Of a stretch of 64,000 nucleotides of DNA, positions 22,527 through 34,717 are shown piece by piece. The translations under genes and the position numbers were made by a program. Each line of letters starts with the position of its first letter. Position 1 is the stretch's first letter. Location: the NCBI GenBank assembly GCA_012861695.1, contig JAAOOA010000026.1:18898001-18962000 (forward strand), in the 5' to 3' direction. Source of the DNA: Trematomus loennbergii (Eukaryota; Chordata; Actinopteri; Perciformes; Nototheniidae). Below the pieces are notes generated by a model that saw only the letters and a list, made by a program, of their open reading frames with translations, was not told where the DNA came from and made no database searches.

Positions 22527-25500
22527 TTAAAAGAACAGTTTACGGTAGATCTTCTTCTCTGGAGTTTGAGATTACTAATATACTTGGCTGTAAATCATCT
22601 CAGACATCTTGGGTTTTGTTCTTCGTGTTGACCCAAACCCATAAGACAATAGCAGTGGAAGAATAGCTGGAACTGAAGGTAGTCATCCAGCTGCCTTCAT
22701 TGACACTCCAGTTTTGCAGCTCCTTAAACCTGCCTCAGAATGATCCATCTTCCCTCCTCAGATTGCAAGGGAAAGACAGCTTTGACCTGGGTAGAAAATA
22801 GCACTTGCATTCTGGGTTAACAGCCTAAAGTCGACCACTAGGCCTTAGAGTCTTACCTATAATTTTTAAACTTCTTGAAACCATGAAATGTTGTTTGTGT
22901 TGTGTTTTTACTTACCCACAATTTCCTAAGCACACAACAAACATATTCTGCAAAATTGTTCAGCCACGGTGCTGAAACCAATCAGATCTCAACTTCGAAC
23001 ATTAGGCAAAAAGTTGTTTCATTTGCCCTCTGGATCATGTGAGGGTTAACAATTCACGTGAACAAGAACAATAACCCATTATACCCCTCCTGGAAACATT
23101 GTCCTCAAAACCATAGAGACCATGTTTCCCCAAGTAAGATACCTCAGATACCCATCTTCTCATACAATGTTATTTCAAAGTCCTATGACTCATCATCAGG
23201 AAAACTTTCTCCTGTCAAAAAGAATCAACAATGTTAAATATCAAGTTACATAGTCATCAAGTCATGCAGGGATCATGCATAGTCAGACAAAGTTCATGCG
23301 TCATGTCTCACAATGGTTCAACTAATATGGCATAGTCAGAAATCCATTGCAAAAGCATTGTACATCCCAAAATAAAATCACTCTGTCGGTGGGTCAGTGT
23401 TACTGTAACAGTCAGGAATTGACAAATCAATTCACATTCATTCAGTCTTTGCAAAGTCTAAGTCAGTCTCGAGATCTCATGTCCTATAGTAGTGCACTTT
23501 GATATTATACCAGCTGGAGTTTTTAATCAGTGACATTATTGTGTTGATGTCAAACAATGCAACAAAGTTTTTCCCGTGTTCGCAGCACAATTTTCTTCAG
23601 ATTTAAACAAACAAATATCAACACATTTATTATCTACTAATGTTCTTGCAAGGCATCCCTAAATGAACCTGCAGTAATCGGCCTTTTTAATTATATATTT
23701 GAATTAATTAATAATAATAATAATAGTCCTTTTTATTAATTTGTTTACCCTTAGAAGTGAACATATCTCATAATGTTACATCAGGATGTTAAACAAGTTT
23801 TAGCAAATCAATCATACCAAACCATTTTACAGTACCAGGTACTGAAGTAATCATTATTACTGTATCACATTTAACTGGTGATTGAACAAACCAAAGCCTC
23901 TTTGTTTACATCATGCAACCACTAACACATTTTCCAAGTTCAGCATCAGCCTTCGTTACTCTAAAATTACGTTTTAAATAGGAATATTAGAAATGGAACA
24001 AATATTCAATCTTCAGAAATGTCCTCAGATAAATCTCTATCTAGTGAATAGCCAACATATTTAAAAAATGTCAGATATAAAAAATAAACCTAAATACTCC
24101 TTTACTATCAAAGTCTAAAGCTAGACCTAAGGTGAACAGTTTTTGTAATAGACAATTTAATTCTAAAAAACAAAACTGGACTCGTGTTTTTTTGTTATTT
24201 ACTTCAAAATACATTAGTAAATACTTTGTAAAGTTATTCACACTATAACTAACCCTTTCTAGGTTATCAAATCAGTTAATCTTTAACCAGACACTATTTC
24301 CCTATTTATTTTTAGTTCATTATAACAATGGTATAACAACCACACGTTTTACCCATAGCTAGTTTATATTTCAAGATTATTCTGTGTGATATAATAATCA
24401 GATGTCTTGTATGCTAAAATAAAGGATATTAATAGTATTAATCTTTTCAGTATTCTAGACCATCGTTAAACAAGCAGCCTCTCTTCTTAAACACTAAGCA
24501 TAATGTTCTACACCACCCTCTGGAAAACTCTTGCACAGTTATGCTGTAAAATCATTGCATGATTTCTTCAGACAAACAGTCTGAGACAAGCCTGTCTCAA
24601 GATCTTGTCATAATGAGAACAGTCAGTGATTCGTTGTCCTCTGCAGCTGTAGTCAGTGGCAGGGTCCCCAAAAAGCTAGAAACGGCCTGGTCAGTGGGCT
24701 CAAGGAAACTCTCTCTGGCATCTGGAGGGAAGGAAACTCTTGGATCAATGTGGTACAATCAGCAGACACACGTTGTCCTCTGGACAGTAGAAATCCCCAA
24801 AAATTGCAGTTCCTCTTCACACCACTGTTGCCTTGACAACAAGGGTTCATGTCCATCACAAGCAAAATGTCAAAACCTCCTCAGAGATGCGTTCTTTGCA
24901 CACTTCTTCTGTTTCTGTAGTGAGCAACATTCACCAACACACTGATTCAGAGTACAACCCAAAGGTGGCGCATAACTATCCAGTGCTGCTGTAATCACAG
25001 CCAATCAGCTACTAGAGAAAAACTCAATTTAAATCTCTCCCCCAACGGGATAAAATGGCTGAGTGTCCATATGGTCAGGAATGCTGAAACATGTGAATGT
25101 TAAAACAAACTAATGGTGGTAGTTTACCCAGATTCTTTACTTCCAAAAGTAGTACAACTACATTGTAAAATCTCTTTTGTCTAGTTGACGTCCTGCTTTT
25201 AAATTCTAGTCAGGAAAAGAACATAAACATCATCTTTAAAATCTTCTTAAATTCGAAACCAAAAAGGTCTTCATTCTCCACCATGATGCATTTCTACATC
25301 AAAGTCCATAAAAACTGATGATTTATCTTTAAAAACATGAGGAATGACAGTTCTCATAAAACACATTCTCTTTACTTCAGTTCTAAGTCAATGAGCAAAA
25401 CAAGGAAACCCTCCTTAACCACTATAGACTCATCTTTTATCTACTTGCTTATTCTATTTTTCTAATTGTTTATCTAAGTTGTGTTACAAGCATGGTTAGG

Positions 25501-27214
25501 TTGTAACAGAATACAAAACATCAAGTAACTGTATTCAATCCGCGCTATATTTGAAAAACCCAAGTAATCTGATTACAGTTAATGAATATATTTTTGGAAC
25601 ACTTAAAGGAATTATTGGTGGTTTCCTCACAAAATGTAATCTTCATTACTAAAGCTAAACCTAAAGAAATCATCACGGAACAGTTTTCTTTCCTTATCAC
25701 TTAATTGTTTCAATAAAAACAAAAAAGCATCTCAACACTTTATTCCATCTAAGCATGAATGTTTATGACAGACACGCCATATATTAATCCAAAACGGTCT
25801 TTAATGATATCAATTTGAACTTTCTTAACATTAATTGTAAATCAACGTATGTTCTCTTTAGAACAAAGATAGGATAGTTGCAGCTGAAACTGGTTAATAG
25901 CAATTTCTGTTAACCTAGATAAGCACGTTTTTCTTATATCTAGTAATATATATATTTATATTTTATGTTACTCATAAAACAGTAAACCATAGGAACATTT
26001 TCCAGAATAGTAGTTAACTTTATATAACATTTACTCTCTCTAGACTCTTCAAAACATCTTAATTCTCCTGTCTCTCTCTTTCCTCACTGCGCCCTGCAGC
26101 TGCTCCTGTCCACAAGCTTCTCTCATCAATCACACTTGACCTCTTGTGTTATCCAACATTGAGATGGCTTGAGCAAGCATCGTACAGAGCCTCTGTCATG
26201 CTTAAACATTAACAGCTTCCTTCTGACTGACAAACTTATAAAAACTCCTGTTTACTACTTACTACTCTTTCTTCATAAACTTTAAAAATACAATTGTGGT
26301 GAATCGTTTGCGTTTTCAGTTTCCTATCTACTTTAAACAACCATCAAATGAGAGTCACTATTGTATGATAAATACAACTCCTAAATAACATTACAATATA
26401 TATTTCTTACAGTAAGTTTGTTATTTCATGTTTAACAATTCTCCTCTTTCTATGTCTTGTACTAGGTGGAAAAATCCACTATTATATTTAATTTGAATAA
26501 AACCTTTACCTTAATGTACTTCATATACTCAGTAAATCTCTTTTTACTTTGCCTTAACGTTACTGTATGTAATTAAGTTCCTTTGAAATATAAGTACAAT
26601 TCTTAGTCAAATGACAAATACCATGAAATTCACAATGCAATGCAATGGTAACAATCAGTTCTCAAAGACTATGTTTAAATAGCAACAAATCATTGTTTCT
26701 TATTTATTTCAATATATCTACTACTTCAAATCACACATTGATCTATTAATTTTCAATGTATTCACTCCAACTTCAGATCACTCGTTGATCTTTCACTCCT
26801 TGTTTTAAACAGAGAAACACAATGCAGCCTTCTTTCAGGCATTAGAGAAAAAACAAGCAGACACACTCCGAGCTGCTGCTCGACAATTAGAGCAGAATCA
26901 GGAGAAGGGGGGAGATACTTTCACAGACAAAGACAGACACACCCGGCTGGAACTCTCAGCCTTTTCAGGAGAAGGGGGACATATTTCAAACTGCAGCTTC
27001 TTTGACCAATAAGAAATTAAAACTATGGTATACCAAAACATTTAGCGCTTTATCACAGACTCTACATTACGGTCTGACAAAACATGGAAAACTCCACTTT
27101 TGTATGTAGTGAATTCACAGAGTCGCCAGGCAAGTTTTATACTTTTAACTCCCTGAACTCAGATCGGGCTTATTAATCTCTTAATTACCGAACGGACCGG
27201 ATGTGCACTTGGCT

Positions 27215-27430
27215 CGCAAAGCAAATCATATCCCCCAGCCAAATGAATATCTGAACCTTAAGACAATCATTAGGATCTTCTCAGGCAGAATTCACGACTA
27301 CGAGGTCAGATACAGTGATTCCTCCAGCATAACATGTCCTTACGGCTAGCAAAGATCATATCCCCTCAATCAAACCCTTAGCTTCTCAGGCAGATTACGA
27401 GGTCAGATACAGTGATCTCTCCAGTATAAA
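27215..27430 (-). repeat. Imperfect tandem duplication in the LTR-element leader
   Basis: Unit one (27215-27348) and unit two (27349-27430) share three blocks in the same order. The first is GCAAAG..ATCATATCCCC, the second is TTCTCAGGCAG, and the third is TACGAGGTCAGATACAGTGA followed by CTCCAG.ATAA. The second unit is shorter through internal loss. It lies about 300 bp from the primer-binding site, on the leader/packaging side. Confidence 0.75.
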
Positions 27431-27722
27431 CATTTATCAACATAAAACAAGACCAACAAACAAAACAAACAATCAACAGATCTCAACCATAACTGTGCAA
27501 ATATCTCAAATCCACTCCTCTGCATCTTCCTTTTAACCAATACAACTTCAAAAGTCATTTCATTCCAAATACGTTTTGCTTACTGTGAGTTGGTATTTCT
27601 TCTGTGGAAGTCTCAAGTCTGGTTTCTCAATTCCTCGAGTTTACCACAGCTTTCTATGTAGCTGCCTGATCAGGGTGAGTTGAGACCTCCAGGGAAAAAC
27701 ACAGCAACCTCCAGCATCGGCA

Positions 27723-27740
27723 ATCTCGGTAGAACCTCCA
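27723..27740 (-). other. Primer-binding site, tRNA-Gln type
   Basis: The plus strand reads ATCTCGGTAGAACCTCCA, which equals the 3' end of vertebrate tRNA-Gln (CUG), including CCA, at 17 of 18 positions as I recall that tRNA. It lies two bases from the LTR edge, the normal spacing. The transcript on the minus strand would therefore pair with tRNA-Gln to prime reverse transcription. Confidence 0.8.
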
Positions 27741-27742
27741 AA

Positions 27743-28437
27743 TGTTGTGGCGATCCAGTACTCACACAACATGAAAGAATGAAACAGAGAGGAATCAATG
27801 AAACACAAACACAGAAATAGTTGAGATTAATCATTATTATTTAGTTGCGCACCACTAAACAACAATGGGGAAACATTACCTTGCTTCAAGAGCAACCAAT
27901 CGCAGAAATGGTCCCTCGAACACAAGAAAACCCAGGGTTTATATAGGTTTTCTAAATGACACACGAACATGTTCCCTAATCATGTTTAACGCACACACAT
28001 TGTCAGTTCTCCTAAACTTGGACGCACCAACATCAGAGCAACATGTAAGTTCCAGATGTCAAAAGGTCATTATCTCATGAAGTCTTTAGGAGCCTTGCAG
28101 GATATGAATTATCCAATTAACAAACTATATATATCGTCTGCACATGAGCGCACATACATTTCTTTACATTAACTAACACACCAACATCCTTATCGTTTCT
28201 TAGCTAATGCATGCTGGATATGAACCACTAACTAACAAGACTTTAACTGTATTATATCTGAGGAAGACCTCTCTTGGAGTTCCTCTGACCTTTGCCAATT
28301 TACTTAACATGGGTACATCTGCTGTTAATTGCAAAGACCATTGATAATTAGCAAAGAGACTCATAGGCCTCTTCCAATATCTGGAAACTGTAATTAAATT
28401 ATAGTTATATTGAGAAGGTCCAAGACTTGACATAACA
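27743..28437 (-). repeat. Right LTR (5' LTR in the element's orientation)
   Basis: A 695-bp copy starting TGTT and ending AACA. It differs from the other LTR by a handful of changes: two missing Ts near 27746, a rearranged block at about 27925-27952, an A for G near 28364 and a T for C near 28400. It should drive transcription of the element leftward. From the position of the TATA motif, U3 would be about 500 bp and R plus U5 about 170-200 bp. Confidence 0.92.
27938..27945 (-). promoter_or_regulatory. TATA box candidate in the 5' LTR
   Basis: The minus strand reads TATATAAA within CCTATATAAACCC, about 490 bp from the start of the LTR, where a U3 promoter is expected. The motif is missing from the other LTR because of a small deletion. 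The assignment as a promoter is by sequence and position only. Confidence 0.55.
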
Positions 28438-28718
28438 ATACATTTCCATTTCATGCATATTTGGACGATAGAGTAATCTGGTTTTGATCCTGATTCTAAA
28501 AACAACATGGCATAGGGTTATATTCCTAAAACCAAAACATGCTCAAAACCTAGACCAGACAACAGCATGAAAAAGGGAGCCATGGCCAAAAGCATACGCC
28601 GCTCTAGCATCAATTTTACATCAAATGAGACCATTATGTTGAAAATGTACATGTAATATTGAAGAAGACTTAAAACTAGCAATAAAGACAATCAATGTGT
28701 CAGAAAATGTTTAGTGAG

Positions 28719-29362
28719 TTAAAGGTCCTATGTCATGGTTTTCCGGTTATAACCCGTCCCCTTGTGTGTTATGAAGGTTTTTATGCATGTAAACGGTCTG
28801 CAGAGTCAAAAACCCTCAAAGTACACCCTGTAGGGAGTAAAAACTCTAACACAGAAATACCTGTCTATGCTGCCCCAGAACGCCTCGTTGGAGATTTATC
28901 TTTTTCTTCCTGGGTACAGTGACGTGCCCACACCCAAATGGACCCATTGGTCCAAATGGACCAATCCGTGGAGCCGTTACGTTACGTTCGCGGAGCTGTC
29001 TTTTCTCAGCTGCAGCTGCGCCAATTTCTCCTCCCTGAGACGGCGGGACGCGGCGAGGCTGTGAGTCGGTGTGTGAGCACACACACAAACTCCCAGCCAG
29101 GCTGCGGGTGTGTGTGTGTGTGTTCGGGCTGGTTTCGGGCAGGGTTTCGCTGTGTCTCGCTGTCCCGCAGTCGGCCATAGGGAGGGGGGGGGCAGGAGCT
29201 CCAACAAGCCGTGTAGGACAGAGAGTGAATACACATACTATACAGACATGCTGTATGAGAAACCAATGTGATTTTGGAAAATTGCACAATATAAATCTAT
29301 TTTAGTATACCTCAACAATGGAATTATTACCAGTAGAAATGGCCATGACATGGGACCTTTAA
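28719..29362. mobile_element. MITE with TTAAAGGTCC termini
   Basis: The left end TTAAAGGTCCTATGTCATGG and the inverted right end TTAAAGGTCCCATGTCATGG differ at one of 20 positions. TTAA (or TA) at each edge fits the target duplication of a TTAA- or TA-targeting transposon. Which one cannot be decided from the ends alone. The ~640-bp body has a CpG-richer core (28900-29210) with a GT microsatellite and no transposase. Several overlapping frames up to 147 codons in the core reflect GC-rich composition. The family is familiar from many teleost genomes. Confidence 0.8.
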
Positions 29363-32300
29363 TAAATAAAATGAAAAGTTGGGTACATTTTTTCATAGTC
29401 TTCTATAAAACTGGCATTTAAAGACAATTCACTCTTTAGACCTGCTTGGTTTGTTAAAGGGGCATTTGGAAAGCAATTATGATGAACAGGAAGGTCTATA
29501 AATTCAGTTGTAAGCCCTTTTCACGCAATCAAGACAGGCCCATTCACTTTTGGGATGTAATACAATCTGAACGGTTAACATTTTTCATTCATCACTCTCT
29601 CGCTCTAATAGGTTTGAGTTTATCAGTGTTATAGCTGACTATTGTCTCACAATATTGTGCAAGCTCTGGGTATATTTCCACAATCTTAATGACTCAAACA
29701 TGGCATTATCATGCTGCATGTGACTGCATTAAATGTATTTTAAACCGTGCTAATTACTCACAAAACTAAAAGAGAACACTGCGCAGCTGTTTCCCAGACA
29801 AAGCTCATGTGCTCCCCTCCAGCAATCCAGCAGAATGCAGGTGGAACCACATGTTTCTATACTTATGAGTTGGTGTTCTTTTATTATTTGTCCTACATGG
29901 GGAAGTAGGTCATTTTTCAAAGCCTTTCAAAGTAACTCAAATAATGTTCTTCTTATCTGCTGCCTGTATAATAAAGATGTTATCAGGTTTAGTCAACAAA
30001 AACACTTATCCTTGGCCTTGATGTTTGAATGTGTGTTTGTGTGTGTGCACGTATTTGTGTTTGTGTTCAGATATATCGTTCCTAGGTTCACCAACTTTAT
30101 GTCTCTACTTTTGAAAAACAAGAAAGCTTCATCACATTAATACCTTCCTCCGATTATTCATGGTCGTATCATAAAACATTTACCATGACCTCTTCACCAA
30201 AAGACTGAGAAAGGGGAACAAAAAACACTACCTGCAGGTGTAATGGGCTGGCCTTTGGGAGAAAGTGACCGTAGTGTTTGCCGTGCACTATTGCAAACCA
30301 GAGTGGAGAAAACGGGAGAAACAAACTGCCAGGGCTGTGATTTCCCCTTTGAAATGTTATGCCGTGTTGAATGTCAGGCTGCCTGCTTTGATTGATTATG
30401 TTGCCTTTTACCAGACTGTCCCAATGTCCCATCACTATCCAGAGGTGCATTGAAATATGACGAGGTGGGTGGTGGTCTGTGACATCCTGGGGATTGCCAC
30501 TGGCTGTTGGCTCTGTTGTTTCTATCCTCATCACCATAAGCCACTCTTTGCATAATGATGGTTTGCATCTGCTCTTTTCCCATCCCTCCCTGCCCACCTC
30601 CCCTGCAGACAGACACATGTATACACGGTCTCCCCGCTGAGATCAGACATGCTGAACATTGCGTGAAGATTCTCCCCAAAGACCTCCATCGAACCGCCCT
30701 TGGGAGCGCACATAGGATGCCTCTGAACTTCTGCACAGTCCCCCCCCCCCACACACTCAAGCTGTGGAATCTCCAATGACTCAGCCCTTGCCTGCTCACG
30801 TATCGACCTCAGGAGGCTCTAATAGTTACTCAGCAGGTAGCGCGCTGAGGACAAGATTCTCTTCTACCATTTCTGTTCCTGAGGCGTATGGTTTGGAATC
30901 AGAAACACTCAAGGTAAAGCAGTGCAACCCAAGGGTATTTCGCCAACATCTTACAGCAGTTTTTGCCCCTTTCAAGGTCAGCAGTTGACACACGTTTCAT
31001 ATTTAATTACATTTATATGACAAACTGCTATATTCATTACCGCCACAACAACATCAATTACTCCCATTGATTGTGCTGCAGTCCATGAATAATTCTACAT
31101 GTTTGCCAGATGAGCTGTTCTTGGTTCAATATTATACAGGATGATAGCACTGAAAGGGAATGAGACAATGCACGATGGTGCGGTACGCCATAGGTAGGTA
31201 ATTGTAGGCCAGAGGCAGACAGTTAAAGGTGCTTATTGTCACAATAACACAGCAGAGCAAATCATTATGCTGCCGAAACTAATTCCCTAAGCTAGGCTAA
31301 CAGTTTGAGTAGCAGCCAAAGCATCACAAAACCCTTGTTTATCCTAAATTGCCTTTAGGTATCGCGATCCTACAGCTTCTAATTTAAGTGAATGATTAGT
31401 AAATGTGTGATAAATCATAGGGGGTCAAAACCAATGTTCTTTAGATACATTATACAGTAATAGTTAAGCAGCACTTACATTTTTGCATATTCATAGAAAT
31501 AACAGCCCATGAGCCAAAACAAATTCAAAAAGTAGTTGCATCACAGTTATTAATTATCCACATTTTTTATGAAGCAGAATGATTAAAAACCAATGAAGGA
31601 ACTTGTGATCAAAGTACCAAAGGAAGCGCATAACAATATCTATTGAGGTTAGCAACACACTTTAGCAAACACAGAGCACAATGGACTCAGAGCATTTTAT
31701 TAAGCGTAGGCCAAAAAAAAAACGGAATAAAAACAAGCTCCCCCTGAAACTAAAGATCCTCCAGAGAGACATCCACGGACAAGAACACAACTAGGAACTT
31801 AGGATCTAACCTCTCTGTTGAATGTCCACACACAACCCGAAGGCAGCCACTCATTTCACCACTTTCCTCACTTGCTAATGGGGAGTGTAACTACTTTCCA
31901 AAAAATAGTTATTGCCAAACAATGCTACATTGCTGTATTTTCTTTTTCTTTTTAAGAAAAAAGGCCTAAGATATTGTTATTTATATTTCTCCATTACCTT
32001 GCCAGATCTTGCTTATTGAAATATTTTTAGTTGGGGAACATTAAAGCAAGAAGAAAGATGCACTGGATGTTATTATACATGTTCCTTAATGTTTAATATC
32101 TTCTGTTGTACATTCAAAATGGAATTGGCTCTAAAACGTTGGCAGAAATATAATTAATAAGGCGTGGAAGAAGAGGGACTTTGTAGTGTGTTCAAAGTAA
32201 GTGATGGGGAGGATCAGAGCTGGACAAGATGGCTGATATTCTGGTCCCTGTTTTACTTATTTGTACAGAAGGGTTCTACCACAGCCAGTATATATATATT

Positions 32301-33947
32301 ATTCAAAACATACATAATTGCCAATGTGTTTGTGCTCTTCAAATGATTCACAGTCGGTAAAAAAGAGAATGCCACAGCAGAGAAGATTGTGATGGAGATG
32401 TAAACAATGTGCAAATAAAACAACAGGAAGGACACACATTCTGGGAATATTGTGTTATTTATTCAATAATTCCCCATGGTACCTGGACGATATGTTTCTC
32501 CTACTAATGCGCACAAAACTGTATGTGTATAAACTATATAGCGAGGTTTACCTAGGATAGTTTACTTTAAATCCAGCCTTTCCATTTCTACCGGTTTCCT
32601 GTAAATAATTGAATCATGCTTCTATTGAAACTAATGGCCTTTTCATTATGCATGTATATTTATTCAATTATTAATCTTTTTATTGCCTGAGGCAGCTGTG
32701 TTTGTCCCTGCGGGGATGCTTCCCCCATTTCACCTGATGGAGACTGTCCTGTCTGTCCTGTCTGTCATGTCGCATTTCAGAGCCTGCAATTTAATTCAGA
32801 AGTACTTGAGCATCAGCCAACCTCTATCGTGCAGAACTGTCTTCAGAGAGAGGAATGTAATGGCCTAGGTCAGACTCTATCTAAGCCAGCACATATAAGC
32901 AACCTCAGCACATAATGGCTCCTATTTCCCATTATGTCGTCTGGGATCAAATACGTCATGGTAAATGACAATACTTTTTAGAGGACCAAAAAAACATATC
33001 TATCTGCTGATATTCCTCCACCAAAATAGCACAGCTCTCAAAGGAAATCAAACAGGAGCAACACGTTATTGAAATAGAGTGTTTATCCAGTGCTATATAC
33101 ATGCATTTTTTTACATAAAACATGATCAACAAAGGTCGTATATCTTGCAAATAAGTTCCACACCCTTTTTGTTGCCTGCACTGATGTGCTATATTATCAG
33201 CACGATGTATACTTTCCCCATTGACCTTTCTCATAAAAATTCAGACCATTTTTGCAGAAGCATAAAGAAGATACAATGTATTGCTCCATTGTATTTCACA
33301 CATGCTTTACACTCGAACAAAGCCCTATAAAGTCCATAGGCACATTTTTATACATCCACTCATGCAGAATTTGCATAAAAGTCGTTAGCCAATCAAGATA
33401 TGCTTATGAGCCTTTTTATGCTATCTATGCTCTATCTTTGGCAGTGCTGACTTCATTCTCCATCTTCTTTCTGCTGGTCTCTATACAGCTTGCCAAATAT
33501 GAATCCTTGTGTGAATGTAACAATGCTGTCTTGTCCTTCAGTATCTCTGGCTTTTTTGAAACTTTTCAATAACTATGAGAGAAAACAATAAAGGGACATT
33601 AATTGTAACATTAAATATGCTTGCTCTGCTTCCTACACATGGAGAACACCAAGTTGTGCAGCACATATTCACTGGATATAGCTGGTGGATGTACAAAAGG
33701 AGAAACAGCATCTTTTCAAAAGAAGCAACTGTTAAAATGATTCACAAAAACACCACCATCACAAATCTAACCTGCCATCAACACTTATTACTGTCTGATG
33801 GAAATCCACACATGCTGTGCTTGCATCAGAACATCTGATTACTGCTCCTAGCTTGGTACAGCCTTTTGTACTCTTTTGAAAAAGCTGCATCTTTCATATT
33901 TACAGCTATGTTTGAAGATATATCCTATGACTGCTTTTGAGAGAATG
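29363..33947. other. No gene recognised; multi-frame open tract at 30169-30800
   Basis: About 4.6 kb of mainly AT-rich DNA. It holds a short GT-rich stretch near 30030-30066. At 30169-30800 frames of 141-149 codons on the minus strand overlap each other and plus-strand frames. None has a recognisable domain, so this is better explained by locally higher GC than by a gene. No structural RNA was seen. Confidence 0.4.
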
Positions 33948-33989
33948 CGGGAGTCTTTTATTCCGACTATACGGAATAAAAGACTCCCG
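33948..33989. repeat. Perfect 18-bp inverted repeat (hairpin)
   Basis: CGGGAGTCTTTTATTCCG at 33948-33965 is followed by the six bases ACTATA and then the exact reverse complement to 33989. A perfect 18-bp stem with a 6-base loop is very unlikely by chance. No larger terminal structure was found around it, so its origin is unknown. Confidence 0.9.
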
Positions 33990-34717
33990 ATACGGATACA
34001 GCCTAGAACAGAACTGCAGGGCCTTTTCTGTTGTGGTCAGGAAAAAGATATTGCATACACCAGGCCAGTACTGAAGAGCTCTGGGTCACTATAGGATATA
34101 TGACAACGTATTACGGCTGTTTTATGTCAGACTAGCTTTGATATTATTATCTGTTTGTGCTACTATATGTTTATCTGTTGTGCTGCTATATATTTGTTTG
34201 ACCACCATGAACACCAGGACTGCCGGAAGGTGCTTGCTCTCACTCTTTGTATGAATGAGCTTCTCAGCCCTCAGTCTGACAGCCGTAAGGCAAAGAGGAC
34301 AATCTGCGTACGAAATAAAAGTCCCTCACTCACCACCACTGTTGCTCAGTCATCCCGGACTACCTGCTAAATAAATGGGCTTTTTAATCTTTGTATGATA
34401 GTGACTATATATAAAAAACAAGCCTCTCCTCTAATGTCACTACTAGGCAACGGCATGTGATAGCATGCGCTCAGTTGTCATTGGAATCCACTGAAAAGAG
34501 ATGCTGGTACTCAAACAAAGGCACTATGTGGACATGGGCCCTAAGACTTCCAACAGTTACAATTTCTGAATAAATCAAATACAAAATGTCCTAATGTGAA
34601 GTTGGAATGGACATCTGACATACAATCATTTGACTTGGAGCCATAGTGGTTCCATTTCTGGCAACATGGACAACCACATGACATAAAAGCTATGGAAATT
34701 CTCCCAAATGGCGATGC
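33990..34717. other. No gene recognised
   Basis: Moderately AT-rich DNA with plus-strand frames of 71-72 codons, none with a recognisable domain. Confidence 0.45.

Larger units (their letters stand above)
21914..27722 (-). other. Interior of the LTR element, no recognisable gag/pol/env
   Basis: About 5.8 kb of AT-rich sequence. The longest frames are a 128-codon frame on the opposite strand (24559-24945) and a 70-codon sense-strand frame (24653-24865), both without recognisable domains. One sense-strand stretch near the 3' end (22296-22526) is open for 76 codons but lacks an obvious start. An autonomous retroelement with LTRs this similar should still show long gag-pol frames. Their absence means the interior has been replaced or was never coding. 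The 5' leader side contains a ~130-bp tandem duplication at 27215-27430. Confidence 0.75.
21209..28441 (-). mobile_element. LTR retroelement without coding genes (LARD-like), with 4-bp target duplication
   Basis: Two direct repeats of about 690 bp (21213-21901 and 27743-28437) flank a 5.84-kb interior. Each starts TGTT and ends AACA. ATAC precedes the first and follows the second, giving a 4-bp target duplication. The element reads on the minus strand: a polypurine tract adjoins the inner edge of the left LTR and a tRNA-Gln-like primer-binding site adjoins the right LTR. The two LTRs differ by only a few substitutions plus two small indels, so the insertion is recent. Yet the interior has no frame above 70 codons on the sense strand and no gag, protease, reverse transcriptase, integrase or env motif that I can see. 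This is the structure of a large non-autonomous retrotransposon derivative or gutted endogenous retrovirus. A 4-bp duplication favours a class I ERV-like parent, but that is inference. Confidence 0.88.

Noticed and set aside
24559..24945. 128-codon frame inside the LTR element
   Set aside because: Lies antisense to the element and has no recognisable domain; consistent with chance.
27865..28508. Pairs of similar small proteins at 21317-21936 and 27865-28508, looking like a duplicated gene
   Set aside because: They are translations of the two LTR copies.
28846..29289. 147-codon minus-strand frame and several overlapping frames
   Set aside because: Sit in the GC-rich core of a MITE, include CA-encoded His-Thr repeats and are open in several frames through composition.
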